Of a stretch of DNA of 53,455 bases, positions 1 to 7,895 are shown in pieces. Numbering within the stretch: position 1 is the first letter of the stretch; each line of letters begins with the position of its first letter. Below the pieces are notes generated by a model. The model saw only the letters and a program-made list of their open reading frames with translations, was not told the origin of the DNA and searched no databases. This DNA comes from Peptostreptococcaceae bacterium oral taxon 113 str. W5053 (GTDB lineage: Bacteria > Bacillota > Clostridia > Tissierellales > Peptoniphilaceae). Both the position numbers and the translations under genes were made by a program. The stretch spans positions 1-53,455 of the forward strand of contig KI259809.1 of NCBI GenBank assembly GCA_000467935.1, given 5' to 3'.

Positions 1-30
1 ACGCTTTGGGAGAGTAGGACGTCGCCAAAC
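1..30 (+). rRNA. rrf: 5S rRNA, 3' end only
   Basis: The first 30 bases read as the 3' end of a 5S rRNA (GGGAGAGTAGGACGTCGCCA), cut by the window edge. The long tRNA array follows within a few bases, the usual layout downstream of a Firmicutes rRNA operon. The exact 3' end is approximate. Confidence 0.75.
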
Positions 31-34
31 TTGT

Positions 35-109
<75 letters not shown>

Positions 110-110
110 T

Positions 111-199
111 GCCGGGGTGGCGGAACTGGCAGACGCACAGGACTTAAAATCCTGCGATTTTAAAGAATCGTACCGGTTCGATTCCGGTCCTCGGCACCA
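111..199 (+). tRNA. tRNA-Leu (TAA)
   Basis: Acceptor GCCGGGG pairs with CCTCGGC. The anticodon loop CTTAAAA gives TAA, a long variable arm typical of class II tRNA is present, and CCA is encoded. Confidence 0.95.
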
Positions 200-207
200 A
201 GAAACAT

Positions 208-284
<77 letters not shown>

Positions 285-305
285 TTACGGATCGGGCTAA
301 CACAT

Positions 306-382
306 GGCGGCGTAGCTCAGTTGGCTAGAGCATGCGGTTCATACCCGCAGTGTCAGCGGTTCAAATCCGTTCGCCGCTACCA
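306..382 (+). tRNA. elongator tRNA-Met (CAT)
   Basis: Acceptor GGCGGCG, anticodon loop TTCATAC. The body starts GGCGGCGTAGCTCAGTTGG, resembling elongator Met tRNA of Bacillus as I remember it, so this CAT tRNA is assigned to Met and the one at 1395 to Ile2. CCA is encoded. Confidence 0.85.
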
Positions 383-392
383 TATTCATTAA

Positions 393-467
393 GGCCTCAT
401 GGTCAAGCGGTTAAGACATCGCCCTTTCACGGCGGTAACCCGGGTTCGAATCCCGGTGAGGTCACCA
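393..467 (+). tRNA. tRNA-Glu (TTC)
   Basis: Acceptor GGCCTCA with TGAGGTC; anticodon loop CTTTCAC gives TTC; encoded CCA. Confidence 0.95.
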
Positions 468-470
468 TAT

Positions 471-546
471 GGGCGCTTAGCTCAGTTGGGAGAGCATCTG
501 CCTTACAAGCAGGGGGTCATAGGTTCGAGCCCTATAGCGCCCACCA
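471..546 (+). tRNA. tRNA-Val (TAC)
   Basis: Acceptor GGGCGCT with AGCGCCC; anticodon loop CTTACAA gives TAC; encoded CCA. Confidence 0.95.
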
Positions 547-556
547 TATGGATTCT

Positions 557-633
557 GGCCTGGTAGTTCAGTTGGTTAGAATGCCAGCCTGTCACGCTGG
601 AGGTCGTCGGTTCGAGCCCGATCCAGGTCGCCA
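557..633 (+). tRNA. tRNA-Asp (GTC)
   Basis: Acceptor GGCCTGG with CCAGGTC; anticodon loop CTGTCAC gives GTC; discriminator G; encoded CCA. Confidence 0.95.
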
Positions 634-664
634 TCCATTTTTTTAAAAGAAGGAATGATTTCGA

Positions 665-740
665 GCTGGTGTAGCTCAATCGGTAGAGCAACTGACTTGT
701 AATCAGTAGGTTAGGGGTTCAAGTCCTCCCACCAGCTCCA
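665..740 (+). tRNA. tRNA-Thr (TGT)
   Basis: Acceptor GCTGGTG with CACCAGC; anticodon loop CTTGTAA gives TGT; encoded CCA. Confidence 0.95.
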
Positions 741-744
741 AGAT

Positions 745-830
745 GGAGGAGTTCCCGAGTTGGCCAAAGGGGACGGACTGTAAATCCGTTAGCTTCGCTT
801 TCACTGGTTCAAATCCAGTCTCCTCCACCA
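745..830 (+). tRNA. tRNA-Tyr (GTA)
   Basis: Acceptor GGAGGAG with CTCCTCC; anticodon loop CTGTAAA gives GTA; long variable arm as in bacterial Tyr tRNA; encoded CCA. Confidence 0.95.
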
Positions 831-864
831 TTCTTTTTTTGCTCTTAGTTATAGGCTTTATCTT

Positions 865-938
865 GCGGGTGTAGCTCAGTGGTAGAGCCCCAGCCTTCCA
901 AGCTGGTTGCGAGGGTTCGATTCCCTTCACCCGCTCCA
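865..938 (+). tRNA. tRNA-Gly (TCC)
   Basis: Acceptor GCGGGTG with CACCCGC; anticodon loop CTTCCAA gives TCC; encoded CCA. Confidence 0.95.
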
Positions 939-963
939 CTAATTACCACGGATGAGTTGATTT

Positions 964-1040
964 GCGCCTATAGCTCAGTTGGATAGAGCAACGGACTTCT
1001 AATCCGTGTGCCGGGGGTTCAAATCCTCCTAGGCGCGCCA
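964..1040 (+). tRNA. tRNA-Arg (TCT)
   Basis: Acceptor GCGCCTA with TAGGCGC; anticodon loop CTTCTAA gives TCT; encoded CCA. Confidence 0.95.
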
Positions 1041-1045
1041 CATAT

Positions 1046-1122
1046 TGGGGTGTAGCCAAGTCGGTAAGGCACTAGACTTTGACTCTAGCATTTCACAGGT
1101 TCGAGTCCTGTCACCCCAGCCA
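1046..1122 (+). tRNA. tRNA-Gln (TTG)
   Basis: Acceptor TGGGGTG with CACCCCA; anticodon loop CTTTGAC gives TTG; encoded CCA. Confidence 0.95.
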
Positions 1123-1126
1123 TTAT

Positions 1127-1202
1127 GATCCATTAGCTCAGTCGGCAGAGCACTTGACTTTTAATCAGGGTGTCCCGCGTTCGAGTCGCGGATGGATCAC
1201 CA
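1127..1202 (+). tRNA. tRNA-Lys (TTT)
   Basis: Acceptor GATCCAT with ATGGATC; anticodon loop CTTTTAA gives TTT; encoded CCA. Confidence 0.95.
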
Positions 1203-1206
1203 ATCA

Positions 1207-1295
1207 GGAGAGGTACCGAAGTGGTCATAACGGGGCGGTCTTGAAAACCGTTAGGGTGCAAGCCCACATGGGTTCGAATCCCATCCTCTCCGCCA
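1207..1295 (+). tRNA. tRNA-Ser (TGA)
   Basis: Acceptor GGAGAGG with CCTCTCC; anticodon loop CTTGAAA gives TGA; long variable arm; discriminator G; encoded CCA. Confidence 0.95.
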
Positions 1296-1298
1296 CGT

Positions 1299-1389
1299 GG
1301 AGAAATACCCAAGTGGCTGAAGGGGCTCCCCTGCTAAGGGAGTAGATCCTTTACGGGATGCGAGGGTTCAAATCCCTCTTTCTCCGCCA
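1299..1389 (+). tRNA. tRNA-Ser (GCT)
   Basis: Acceptor GGAGAAA with TTTCTCC; anticodon loop CTGCTAA gives GCT; long variable arm; discriminator G; encoded CCA. Confidence 0.95.
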
Positions 1390-1394
1390 ATTCA

Positions 1395-1471
1395 GGGCCT
1401 TTAGCTCAGTTGGTTAGAGCATCCGGCTCATAACCGGCAGGTCCAGGGTTCAAGTCCCTGAAGGCCCACCA
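1395..1471 (+). tRNA. tRNA with CAT anticodon, probably Ile2 (lysidine)
   Basis: Acceptor GGGCCTT with AAGGCCC, anticodon loop CTCATAA. It is the third CAT tRNA in the array. Its body resembles the Ile2 (AUA-reading) tRNA of Bacillus more than elongator Met, so lysidine modification by TilS is inferred. A second elongator Met tRNA is the alternative. Confidence 0.75.
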
Positions 1472-1499
1472 TGATGACCACTTCTCCTCTAAACTGTAT

Positions 1500-1575
<76 letters not shown>

Positions 1576-1581
1576 CTTTGA

Positions 1582-1656
1582 AGGGGCTTAGTTCAGTGGT
1601 AGAACGTCGGTCTCCAAAACCGGATGTCAGGGGTTCAAATCCTCTAGCCCCTGCCA
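1582..1656 (+). tRNA. tRNA-Trp (CCA)
   Basis: Acceptor AGGGGCT with AGCCCCT; anticodon loop CTCCAAA gives CCA; 3' CCA encoded. Confidence 0.95.
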
Positions 1657-1675
1657 AAGTACAATTGTTTTCTAT

Positions 1676-1752
<77 letters not shown>

Positions 1753-1755
1753 TAG

Positions 1756-1791
1756 AAAAAAACCGAATCTATTTATTAGGTTCGGTTTTTT
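1756..1791 (+). terminator. Rho-independent terminator of the tRNA array
   Basis: AAAACCGAA (1759-1767) pairs with TTCGGTTTT (1781-1789) and runs into a T tract, four bases after the last tRNA. Confidence 0.9.
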
Positions 1792-1820
1792 AGTGCTGTA
1801 ATTTTTAGTGCTGTAATTTT
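1791..1820 (+). repeat. 15-bp perfect tandem duplication
   Basis: TAGTGCTGTAATTTT occurs at 1791-1805 and again at 1806-1820, directly after the tRNA-array terminator. Probably replication slippage; no function is suggested by the sequence. Confidence 0.85.
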
Positions 1821-1840
1821 CAAGGAATTGTTAAGATTTT

Positions 1841-1869
1841 TTGTTTTATATAGATATGTTTGATATACT
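1841..1869 (+). promoter_or_regulatory. Putative sigma-A promoter of the opine-dehydrogenase-like gene
   Basis: TTGTTT (1841-1846), 17-bp spacer, TATACT (1864-1869). It would give a leader of about 210 bases before the ATG at 2090. I recognise no riboswitch in that AT-rich leader, and the rest of 1870-2075 shows no gene. Confidence 0.5.
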
Positions 1870-2089
1870 ATATTAAAGAAACTTTTAATAGACGAAATAT
1901 TTGTATAACAGGATATAGTATTAAGGGTTTTCGGAAAGGTGTTTGAATAATTTTTGATAGATGCCCTAAAAAGGAAAGAATGTATTTTTATAATATATTC
2001 ATAGGGAGTATTTATAATCAGGAGAATGTAAGTAAAATAACTTATTTTTCAGATACACATGAAGAAAATATATGTAAGGAGGTTTGATG

Positions 2090-3172
2090 ATGAAAATTGC
2101 AATATTAGGAGCCGGAAATGCAGGGTGTTCTGTGGCGGCAGATTTGAGCTTAAAGGGACATGAGGTGTTTCTAATCAAAACTTCTAAAAGTATGCATGAT
2201 CAAAACTTTGAGCATATTTTTCATAATGGAGGTAAGATTAGTCTTTTAGAGAGTGGAGTGAGGAAAGATACTAAGATTTCTTTGGTGACTCGTGATATTT
2301 CTAAAATAAGTCAGGTTGAATTGATTATTGTTTACGTGCAAACTAATTATCATGAATCTTTGATTCGAAAGATTGTACCTTTTTTACATCAGGATCAAAT
2401 TATCTTAATCAATCCAGGTTATTTATCTACAGCCTATTTTTTGAAAATTGATTCAAATCCAAATTATATTCTCGTAGAAGCTGAAAGTTCTTTTGTAGAT
2501 TGTAGAATCTTATTGCCAGGATTGGTTCGTGTCGGTTTTCGTAATGTGCGTAATCCGTTAGGGGTTTTTCCAAATAAACGAAAAGCGGAAGCTAAAGAAT
2601 GTTTAAAAAAAGTAGGATATCCTTTTGTTTATACGGACAGTGTGGTTGAGGCGGGACTTCATAATCCAAATTTAATTGTCCATACAATTGGTGGAATTAT
2701 GAGCATTCCAAGGATTGAAAAAACAAATGGAAATTATTATATGTACAAGGAAGTGTTTACTCCCAGTGTATGGAAACTTTTGAAGGCGCTGGATAATGAA
2801 AAGATGGATGTTTTAACTGCATTAAATTTACCACGTTTAAGTTATCCTGAAGCTTGTAAATTTCGTAATGTTTTGGATGATGATAAAGAAGCGGATGAAG
2901 TTTTTCGTTGGTATGCTTCTTTGCCGGTGTTGACAAAAGGACCAAAAGTAGTAGATTCTCGTTTTATTACTGAAGACGTTCCACAAGGTTTAGTTTTATT
3001 AGAAAGTTTAGGTAAGTATTTAAAGGTTTCAACTCCTGTAACGAGCAGTCTAATTGAAATTGCCAACGCTTGTTTGGAACGAGATTTTCGTAAAAGTGGA
3101 CGTTCTTTGGAAAGACTTGGTTATGAGAACTTAGCGAGAATTTTAGAGGATGGAAAAAACAATAAAAACTAA
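2090..3172 (+). CDS. NAD/NADP octopine/nopaline dehydrogenase family protein
   Basis: Probable opine-dehydrogenase-type oxidoreductase, which would reductively condense an amino acid with a 2-oxo acid, or do the reverse, in the cytoplasm. The N-terminus carries the Rossmann nucleotide-binding motif (AILGAGNAGCSVAADL, roughly residues 4-19). The C-terminal half, with HNPNLIVHTIGGIM near residue 200, looks like the octopine/nopaline dehydrogenase domain. The length of 360 aa is normal for the family. ATG codons lie at 2087 and 2090, and an upstream TTG at 2084 is also in frame. The ATG at 2090 is chosen because GGAGG (2078-2082) is 7 nt away. The gene stands alone with its own promoter, so the substrate cannot be read from context. 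Confidence 0.75.
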   Translation: MKIAILGAGNAGCSVAADLSLKGHEVFLIKTSKSMHDQNFEHIFHNGGKISLLESGVRKDTKISLVTRDISKISQVELIIVYVQTNYHESLIRKIVPFLHQDQIILINPGYLSTAYFLKIDSNPNYILVEAESSFVDCRILLPGLVRVGFRNVRNPLGVFPNKRKAEAKECLKKVGYPFVYTDSVVEAGLHNPNLIVHTIGGIMSIPRIEKTNGNYYMYKEVFTPSVWKLLKALDNEKMDVLTALNLPRLSYPEACKFRNVLDDDKEADEVFRWYASLPVLTKGPKVVDSRFITEDVPQGLVLLESLGKYLKVSTPVTSSLIEIANACLERDFRKSGRSLERLGYENLARILEDGKNNKN

Positions 3173-3189
3173 TAAGGTATATAAATTTT

Positions 3190-3271
3190 AAGGGCTGTTT
3201 TTAACGTAACTCTAAAGAGTTGGACCTAAAAATCAACTTTGAGGAGATCCATTCATTTTTTTACAGCTCTT
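3190..3271. other. 82-base structured intergenic element (terminator, MITE or small RNA)
   Basis: AAGGGCTGT (3190-3198) pairs with ACAGCTCTT (3263-3271), one G-T pair, and is followed by T-rich sequence. The interior contains a small hairpin, AACTC-TAAA-GAGTT. It could be the terminator of the upstream gene, a miniature inverted-repeat element or a structured RNA. Homology search for further copies would decide. Confidence 0.45.
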
Positions 3272-3321
3272 TTTATATTTATGATACAATAGCGTTGTAA
3301 TTTATTATTTTGGAGGTTTTT

Positions 3322-3957
3322 ATGAATAGAGTTTTACATGCTTTGGTATTTTCTATTGCCTGGTTGGTTTTTCCATTATATGGTTCGATATCTACAATTC
3401 AACAGGCGTTCGCTTTGGGGGGGGCTTTTTTTGTGACTTGGCTTTTAGGTTATGCCTTGGCTGGTCTTCATGGGAAAAAGGCTTTTTCATCGATGAAAGT
3501 TTTTGCATGGATTATGTTTTTGGCGGCTGTGGATCAAATTTCAAAGTTGTTGGTTCGAGCTTTTTTAACAGAGGAGCAGGTTATTATTCCTTATGGAGTT
3601 TCGTTGCAGCGTTTGGATAATGTGCATCACAGTGCGGTGACCAGCTTTTTTCACCTTTCCGTTTCTCGTTGGGGGATGGGTGCTTTTAAAGTGATTGCAT
3701 TAATTTTGCTTTGGTTTGTGATAAGCAAGACTTTTGAAGAATCCGGGGAAGACGCTTACTCTTCTTTAGGGAAAATTTTGTTGTTTAGCGGCGGTTTAGC
3801 CAGTATATTGGATACATTTTTATGGGGTTATACTTTAGACTTTGTGTATTTATATGGATTTTTTACTATGGACATTAAGGACTTATATATTTCTTTGTCT
3901 GTAGGGGCGATTCTTTTATATTTTTGGAACCATCGAAAGAAAAAAGAAAATCCTTAG
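3322..3957 (+). CDS. LspA-like (signal peptidase II family) membrane protein
   Basis: A 211-aa membrane protein with about five hydrophobic segments, related to lipoprotein signal peptidase (an inner-membrane aspartyl protease that cuts prolipoproteins). Visible family features are DQISK (71-75), an aspartate in SILDTF (D164) followed by GYTLDF, and a second in MDIKD (D187). These match the two catalytic aspartates of LspA. The usual asparagines of NxxD and FNxAD are replaced by Ser and Asp, the NxGxAF motif is not visible, and there are about 60 extra N-terminal residues. Start at 3322 follows TGGAGG. It is therefore a divergent paralogue; a true LspA elsewhere in the genome is expected but not shown. 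Confidence 0.6.
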   Translation: MNRVLHALVFSIAWLVFPLYGSISTIQQAFALGGAFFVTWLLGYALAGLHGKKAFSSMKVFAWIMFLAAVDQISKLLVRAFLTEEQVIIPYGVSLQRLDNVHHSAVTSFFHLSVSRWGMGAFKVIALILLWFVISKTFEESGEDAYSSLGKILLFSGGLASILDTFLWGYTLDFVYLYGFFTMDIKDLYISLSVGAILLYFWNHRKKKENP

Positions 3958-3979
3958 AGTATTTTTCTAAGGATTTTTT
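3947..3979 (+). terminator. Terminator overlapping the end of the LspA-like gene
   Basis: AATCCTTAGA pairs with TCTAAGGATT and runs into TTTTTT. The stem includes the stop codon at 3955-3957. Confidence 0.85.
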
Positions 3980-3980
3980 G

Positions 3981-4005
3981 GTGAAGTATTGCTTTTGGCT
4001 TTGAT
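3981..4005 (+). repeat. 25-bp direct repeat, left copy flanking the IS
   Basis: Matches 5055-5079 at 23 of 25 positions. The core AGTATTG-TTTTGGCTTTGAT is shared, with one mismatch at the dash. It lies between the LspA-like terminator and the left IS end. Confidence 0.8.
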
Positions 4006-4045
4006 GTAATGTGATAAGACAACTGTTACAGAAATAAATAAAAAA

Positions 4046-4107
4046 GAGAGATACTTTGATACAATAAGTTTCAACCAAAAAACAAAGTATCAAAAGGAGT
4101 ATCTCTC
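4046..4107 (+). promoter_or_regulatory. Hairpin sequestering the transposase ribosome binding site
   Basis: GAGAGATAC (4046-4054) pairs perfectly with GTATCTCTC (4099-4107), and TTTGATAC (4055-4062) pairs with GTATCAAA (4087-4094). The four-base bulge AGGA (4095-4098) is the core of the Shine-Dalgarno sequence of the ATG at 4108. In a transcript entering from outside, the site would be hidden. RNA hairpins that limit transposase translation from read-through transcripts are known for other IS families such as IS10. Confidence 0.7.
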
Positions 4108-5051
4108 ATGAAAAGTATAACCGAAGAAATGCGTTTTCGCCGGCGTTTATGTGAATATGCTATTAAGTATGGAGTAACACAAGCAGCAAGACGGTATCAT
4201 ACCAATAGGCAGTTTGTATATCGTCAATTAAAAAAATATGATGGAGATGTACGAAGTCTTGCGTTAAAATCAAGAAAACCGCACAACAACCCAAATGTCC
4301 ATAATGAGGAGGAACTTGGCTTAATTCGGCGTATGCTCAAGCGTAATGGGTTATATGGGCTTGCGGAAGTATATGTCAGATGCAAGAGAAATGGATACAC
4401 AAGAAGTTTTGGAAGTATGTGTAAACAAACACGAAAAAGGGGTTATATAAAGCCGAGAATACATCGTAAAAGCTACACAAAGTATGAAAGAATGGAGATG
4501 GTAGATACCCTGGCGATAAAGTACAGGTAGATATCAAATATGTGCCGGAAGAATGTGTAAGATTTCCTAGCTATGGAGATAGATATTATCAAATAACTGC
4601 AATAGATGAATATAGCAGAAAAAGGGTGCTTAAAATAGTCAAAGAAAAAAGCACATATGAAACTAGCAAATATTTGCTTGAATTAGAAAAGAATATGGGA
4701 TTTAAGATAAATACAATACAAGTAGATAATGGATATGAATTCGTAAATGACGCAGAAAAAACCAATAGAAAAACAAGATTTCAATTCGTTGCTGAGTATT
4801 TGGGAATGAAGATAAAAAGAACAAGACCATATTCACCATGGCAAAATGGGAAAGTAGAACGTAGTCATAGAGAAGATGGGAAAATACTCTATGGTAGAAA
4901 AATATTTAGAAGTGAAAAAGAGTTGAAAACGGCTGTCAAAAAGCATATGCAAAGATATAACAGCACAGCTAAGACCAGTCTTAATTTCAAAAGTCCTAAT
5001 GAAATAGTATCCGAGTATTTCTCAAAGTGTAACATATGTCTTGACAATTAA
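4108..5051 (+). pseudogene. IS481-like DDE transposase, frameshifted
   Basis: The first frame (4108-4530, 140 aa) holds the N-terminal helix-turn-helix region (KYGVTQAARRYHTNRQFVYR) and the linker. The second frame, -1 relative to the first and open from about 4488 to 5051, carries the rve/DDE core: VQVDIKYVP, TAIDEYSR, QVDNGYEF and NGKVERSHRED. The conserved YPGDKVQVD block begins at 4506 in the second frame, so the break lies at about 4488-4506. No slippery heptamer of the X XXY YYZ type is visible in that overlap. An inactivating mutation or a sequence error is more likely than programmed frameshifting. Confidence 0.75.
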
Positions 5052-5054
5052 GAG

Positions 5055-5079
5055 GTAAAGTATTGATTTTGGCTTTGAT
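5055..5079 (+). repeat. 25-bp direct repeat, right copy, overlapping the secA promoter
   Basis: Matches 3981-4005 at 23 of 25 positions. Its TTGATT (5063-5068) is the likely -35 box of the secA promoter. Confidence 0.8.
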
Positions 5080-5091
5080 TTCTTGTATATA
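5063..5091 (+). promoter_or_regulatory. Putative secA promoter
   Basis: TTGATT (5063-5068), 17-bp spacer, TATATA (5086-5091), about 55 bases before the secA start. The -35 box lies inside the direct repeat that flanks the IS. Confidence 0.6.
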
Positions 5092-5147
5092 CAGAGCATG
5101 AATGATAAAATAAGTAGTTGAATATAGTTTAAGAAAGAAGGGAATAT

Positions 5148-7886
5148 ATGGGTTTATTAAAGACAATTTTTGGAGATTCCAGTTCGAGAGAAATAAAAAA
5201 AATACAACCTTTGGTTGATCAAATTTTAAATTTAGATGAAGAAATGCGTGCTTTAAGCGATGCAGATTTGAAACAGAAGACTGTTGAATTTAAAGAGCGC
5301 TATCTAAATAGGGAGTCTTTGGATGATTTACTTCCCGAAGCCTTTGCGGTGGTCAGAGAAGCGGCTTTTCGTACTTTAGGGATGCGTCATTATCCGGTTC
5401 AATTGATGGGGGGGATTATTCTTCATCAAGGTCGTATTGCTGAGATGAAAACCGGTGAAGGAAAGACTTTGGTAGCGACTTTGCCGGCTTATTTAAATGC
5501 CTTGGCAGGTAAAGGCGTCCATATTGTGACGGTTAATGATTATTTGGCGAAACGTGACAAAGAATGGATGGGTAAGGTCTATGAATTCTTAGGTTTAACG
5601 GTTGGCTGTATTATTTATGGCTTAGATACGAAAGAGCGTCAAGAAAATTATAACTGTGATATTACTTATGGAACCAATAATCAATTCGGTTTTGATTATT
5701 TAAGAGATAATATGATTCTTTATAAAGAGGAAAAGGTTCAACGTGAGTTGTATTACGCCATCGTGGACGAGGTGGATAGTATTTTAATTGATGAAGCCAG
5801 AACACCGTTAATTATTTCCGGGCAAGGTGAAGAATCTACGGATATGTATGTCCGGGCAGATCGTTTTGCTCAAATGCTTACAGGACGTATTTTGGATCCG
5901 GAAGAAGATAAGAAACAGGATATTTTTGATCGTACCATGAAGGTGGAAACGGTAGATTATATTGTAGATGAGAAGAAGCGTACAGCGACTTTGACAGAAC
6001 AAGGAACGAAAAAAGCAGAGCAATATTTTATGGTGGAGAATTTCTCGGATCCGGATAATATGGAATTGGCTCATCATGTTAATCAAGCTTTGAAGGCAAG
6101 GTATGCTATGCATAAGGATGTCAATTATGTGGTCAAAGACGGGGAAGTATTAATTGTTGATGAGTTTACGGGTCGTATTATGCAGGGACGTCGTTATAGC
6201 GAAGGTTTGCATCAAGCTATTGAGGCTAAGGAGCATGTAGAGGTTCGTAGTGAGTCGAGAACTCTTGCCACAATTACTTTCCAAAATTATTTTCGTATGT
6301 TTAAGAAGTTGGCAGGGATGACCGGTACGGCGAAAACGGAAGAAGATGAATTCAGAGAGATTTATCATATGGATGTTGTGGAAATTCCGACAAATCGTCC
6401 GGTTATCCGTAAGGATATGGATGATGTGGTCTTCTTTTCCACGGAGGACAAATTCAATGCGATTGTTGATGAGATTATAGAGCGTCATAAAACAGGTCAA
6501 CCTATTTTGGTTGGTACGATTACAATTGAAAACTCAGAAAAGCTTTCTGTGATGTTGAAGCGTAGAGGAGTTAAGCATCAGGTTTTAAATGCGAAATTTC
6601 ACGAAAAAGAAGCGGAGATTGTCGCTCAGGCGGGGCGTTTTGGTACCGTTACCATTGCGACCAATATGGCAGGGCGTGGTACAGATATCATTTTAGGCGG
6701 AAATCCGGATTTTTTGGCACGTCATGATATGCGGGGTAAACAATATGCGGAAGAAGTTATTGATCAGTTGGATAGCTTTTTGCCTACGGATGATCCGGAT
6801 ATTCTAGCTGCACGAAAGGTTTATCAAGAACTTTATGCGAAATATAAAGCGGAAACGGATGAAGAAGCTAAAAAAGTTGTGGAAGCAGGCGGTTTATATA
6901 TCTTAGGAACAGAGCGCCATGAATCCAGGCGTATTGACAATCAGTTGAGAGGTCGTTCCGGTCGTCAGGGGGATCCGGGGGAATCTCGTTTCTTTATCTC
7001 CTTATCGGATGATTTGATGCGTTTATTCGGGGGAGAAACGGTGCAAAGGCTTATGGGTACAGGCTATCAAAACGATGGAGAAGCTATTCAATGGAAGGTC
7101 TTAACCGGAGCGATTGAAAGGGCGCAACGTCGTGTGGAATCCAATAACTTTGCTATTCGTAAACACGTTTTACAATATGATGATGTTATGAATCAACAGA
7201 GAAGTGTTATTTATGAAGAGCGTCGCAAGGTTTTGGATGGCGATAATATGAAAGATGACATTTTGCATATGATGACTAATGTTGTGGGCAGCGGTGTGGA
7301 TTTTTATACGCAAGGAGATCGAAAAAATTGGAATCAAGAGGGTTTAATGGTTTTCTTAAAGAGTTTGAACTTGGAAGCGGATAAAGTAAAGTTTGAAGAA
7401 ATTCAAACTCTATCCAATGGTGAATTGAAAGATTATTTTGTAGACTTTGCATTGAAGTCCTATGAAGCAAAAGAGAAGCAAATCGGTTCCGATTTAATGC
7501 GTGGGTTGGAAAGAATTTTGGTTTTACGTGTAGTTGACCGAAAGTGGATGGATCATATTGATGCCATGGATCAACTTCGTCAGGGAATTGGGGCCCGTGC
7601 TTTCGGTCAGGAAGATCCGGTTCGTGCTTATGCAAACGAGGGATTTGAGATGTTTGACGAAATGAATGCATCGATTCAAGAAGATGTAGTTAAATGGCTT
7701 ATGGCTTTAACACCTGAACAAACCGGAATTCAGAGGAAACGAGTATCCAAGGAAACTTCCCATGCGCAAAAGAATATGTCTTCAGAACAAAAAACGGTCA
7801 TTAAAGGTAAAAAAATCGGACGTAATGATCCTTGTCCTTGCGGTAGCGGTAAAAAATACAAAAAATGTTGCGGAAAAGATTTATAG
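5148..7886 (+). CDS. secA: Preprotein translocase ATPase SecA
   Basis: SecA is the cytoplasmic motor that pushes preproteins through SecYEG using ATP. The 912-aa protein has the Walker A motif GEGKT (103-107), the Walker B box DEVDS (207-211), the conserved NMAGRGTDI and QLRGRSGRQGDPG motifs of the second nucleotide-binding fold, and a C-terminal zinc-binding SEC-C motif (CPCGSGKKYKKCCG). Length is normal. The ATG at 5148 is preceded by GAAGGGAA. It has its own promoter just downstream of the IS, and prfB follows after only 9 bases, the common secA-prfB order of Firmicutes. Confidence 0.97.
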   Translation: MGLLKTIFGDSSSREIKKIQPLVDQILNLDEEMRALSDADLKQKTVEFKERYLNRESLDDLLPEAFAVVREAAFRTLGMRHYPVQLMGGIILHQGRIAEMKTGEGKTLVATLPAYLNALAGKGVHIVTVNDYLAKRDKEWMGKVYEFLGLTVGCIIYGLDTKERQENYNCDITYGTNNQFGFDYLRDNMILYKEEKVQRELYYAIVDEVDSILIDEARTPLIISGQGEESTDMYVRADRFAQMLTGRILDPEEDKKQDIFDRTMKVETVDYIVDEKKRTATLTEQGTKKAEQYFMVENFSDPDNMELAHHVNQALKARYAMHKDVNYVVKDGEVLIVDEFTGRIMQGRRYSEGLHQAIEAKEHVEVRSESRTLATITFQNYFRMFKKLAGMTGTAKTEEDEFREIYHMDVVEIPTNRPVIRKDMDDVVFFSTEDKFNAIVDEIIERHKTGQPILVGTITIENSEKLSVMLKRRGVKHQVLNAKFHEKEAEIVAQAGRFGTVTIATNMAGRGTDIILGGNPDFLARHDMRGKQYAEEVIDQLDSFLPTDDPDILAARKVYQELYAKYKAETDEEAKKVVEAGGLYILGTERHESRRIDNQLRGRSGRQGDPGESRFFISLSDDLMRLFGGETVQRLMGTGYQNDGEAIQWKVLTGAIERAQRRVESNNFAIRKHVLQYDDVMNQQRSVIYEERRKVLDGDNMKDDILHMMTNVVGSGVDFYTQGDRKNWNQEGLMVFLKSLNLEADKVKFEEIQTLSNGELKDYFVDFALKSYEAKEKQIGSDLMRGLERILVLRVVDRKWMDHIDAMDQLRQGIGARAFGQEDPVRAYANEGFEMFDEMNASIQEDVVKWLMALTPEQTGIQRKRVSKETSHAQKNMSSEQKTVIKGKKIGRNDPCPCGSGKKYKKCCGKDL

Positions 7887-7895
7887 GAGGATGCT

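Larger units (their letters stand above)
4006..5054 (+). mobile_element. IS481-like insertion sequence, about 1.05 kb
   Basis: One DDE-type transposase, broken by a frameshift, occupies nearly the whole interval between two 25-bp direct repeats. Near-terminal inverted repeats are visible at 4012-4030 (TGATAAGACAACTGTTACA) and 5028-5046, read on the minus strand as TGTCAAGACATATGTTACA; they match at 15 of 19 positions. The transposase stop lies 5 bases beyond the right repeat as drawn, so the exact ends are uncertain. I see no short target duplication next to these repeats. Family placement rests on transposase motifs such as YPGDKVQVDIKYVP, TAIDEYSR and NGKVERSHRED. Confidence 0.75.

Noticed and set aside
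4431..4440. A-rich run in the transposase gene as a frameshift signal
   Set aside because: It lies upstream of the overlap; the second frame is closed by a stop at 4485, so slippage there cannot give the fusion protein.
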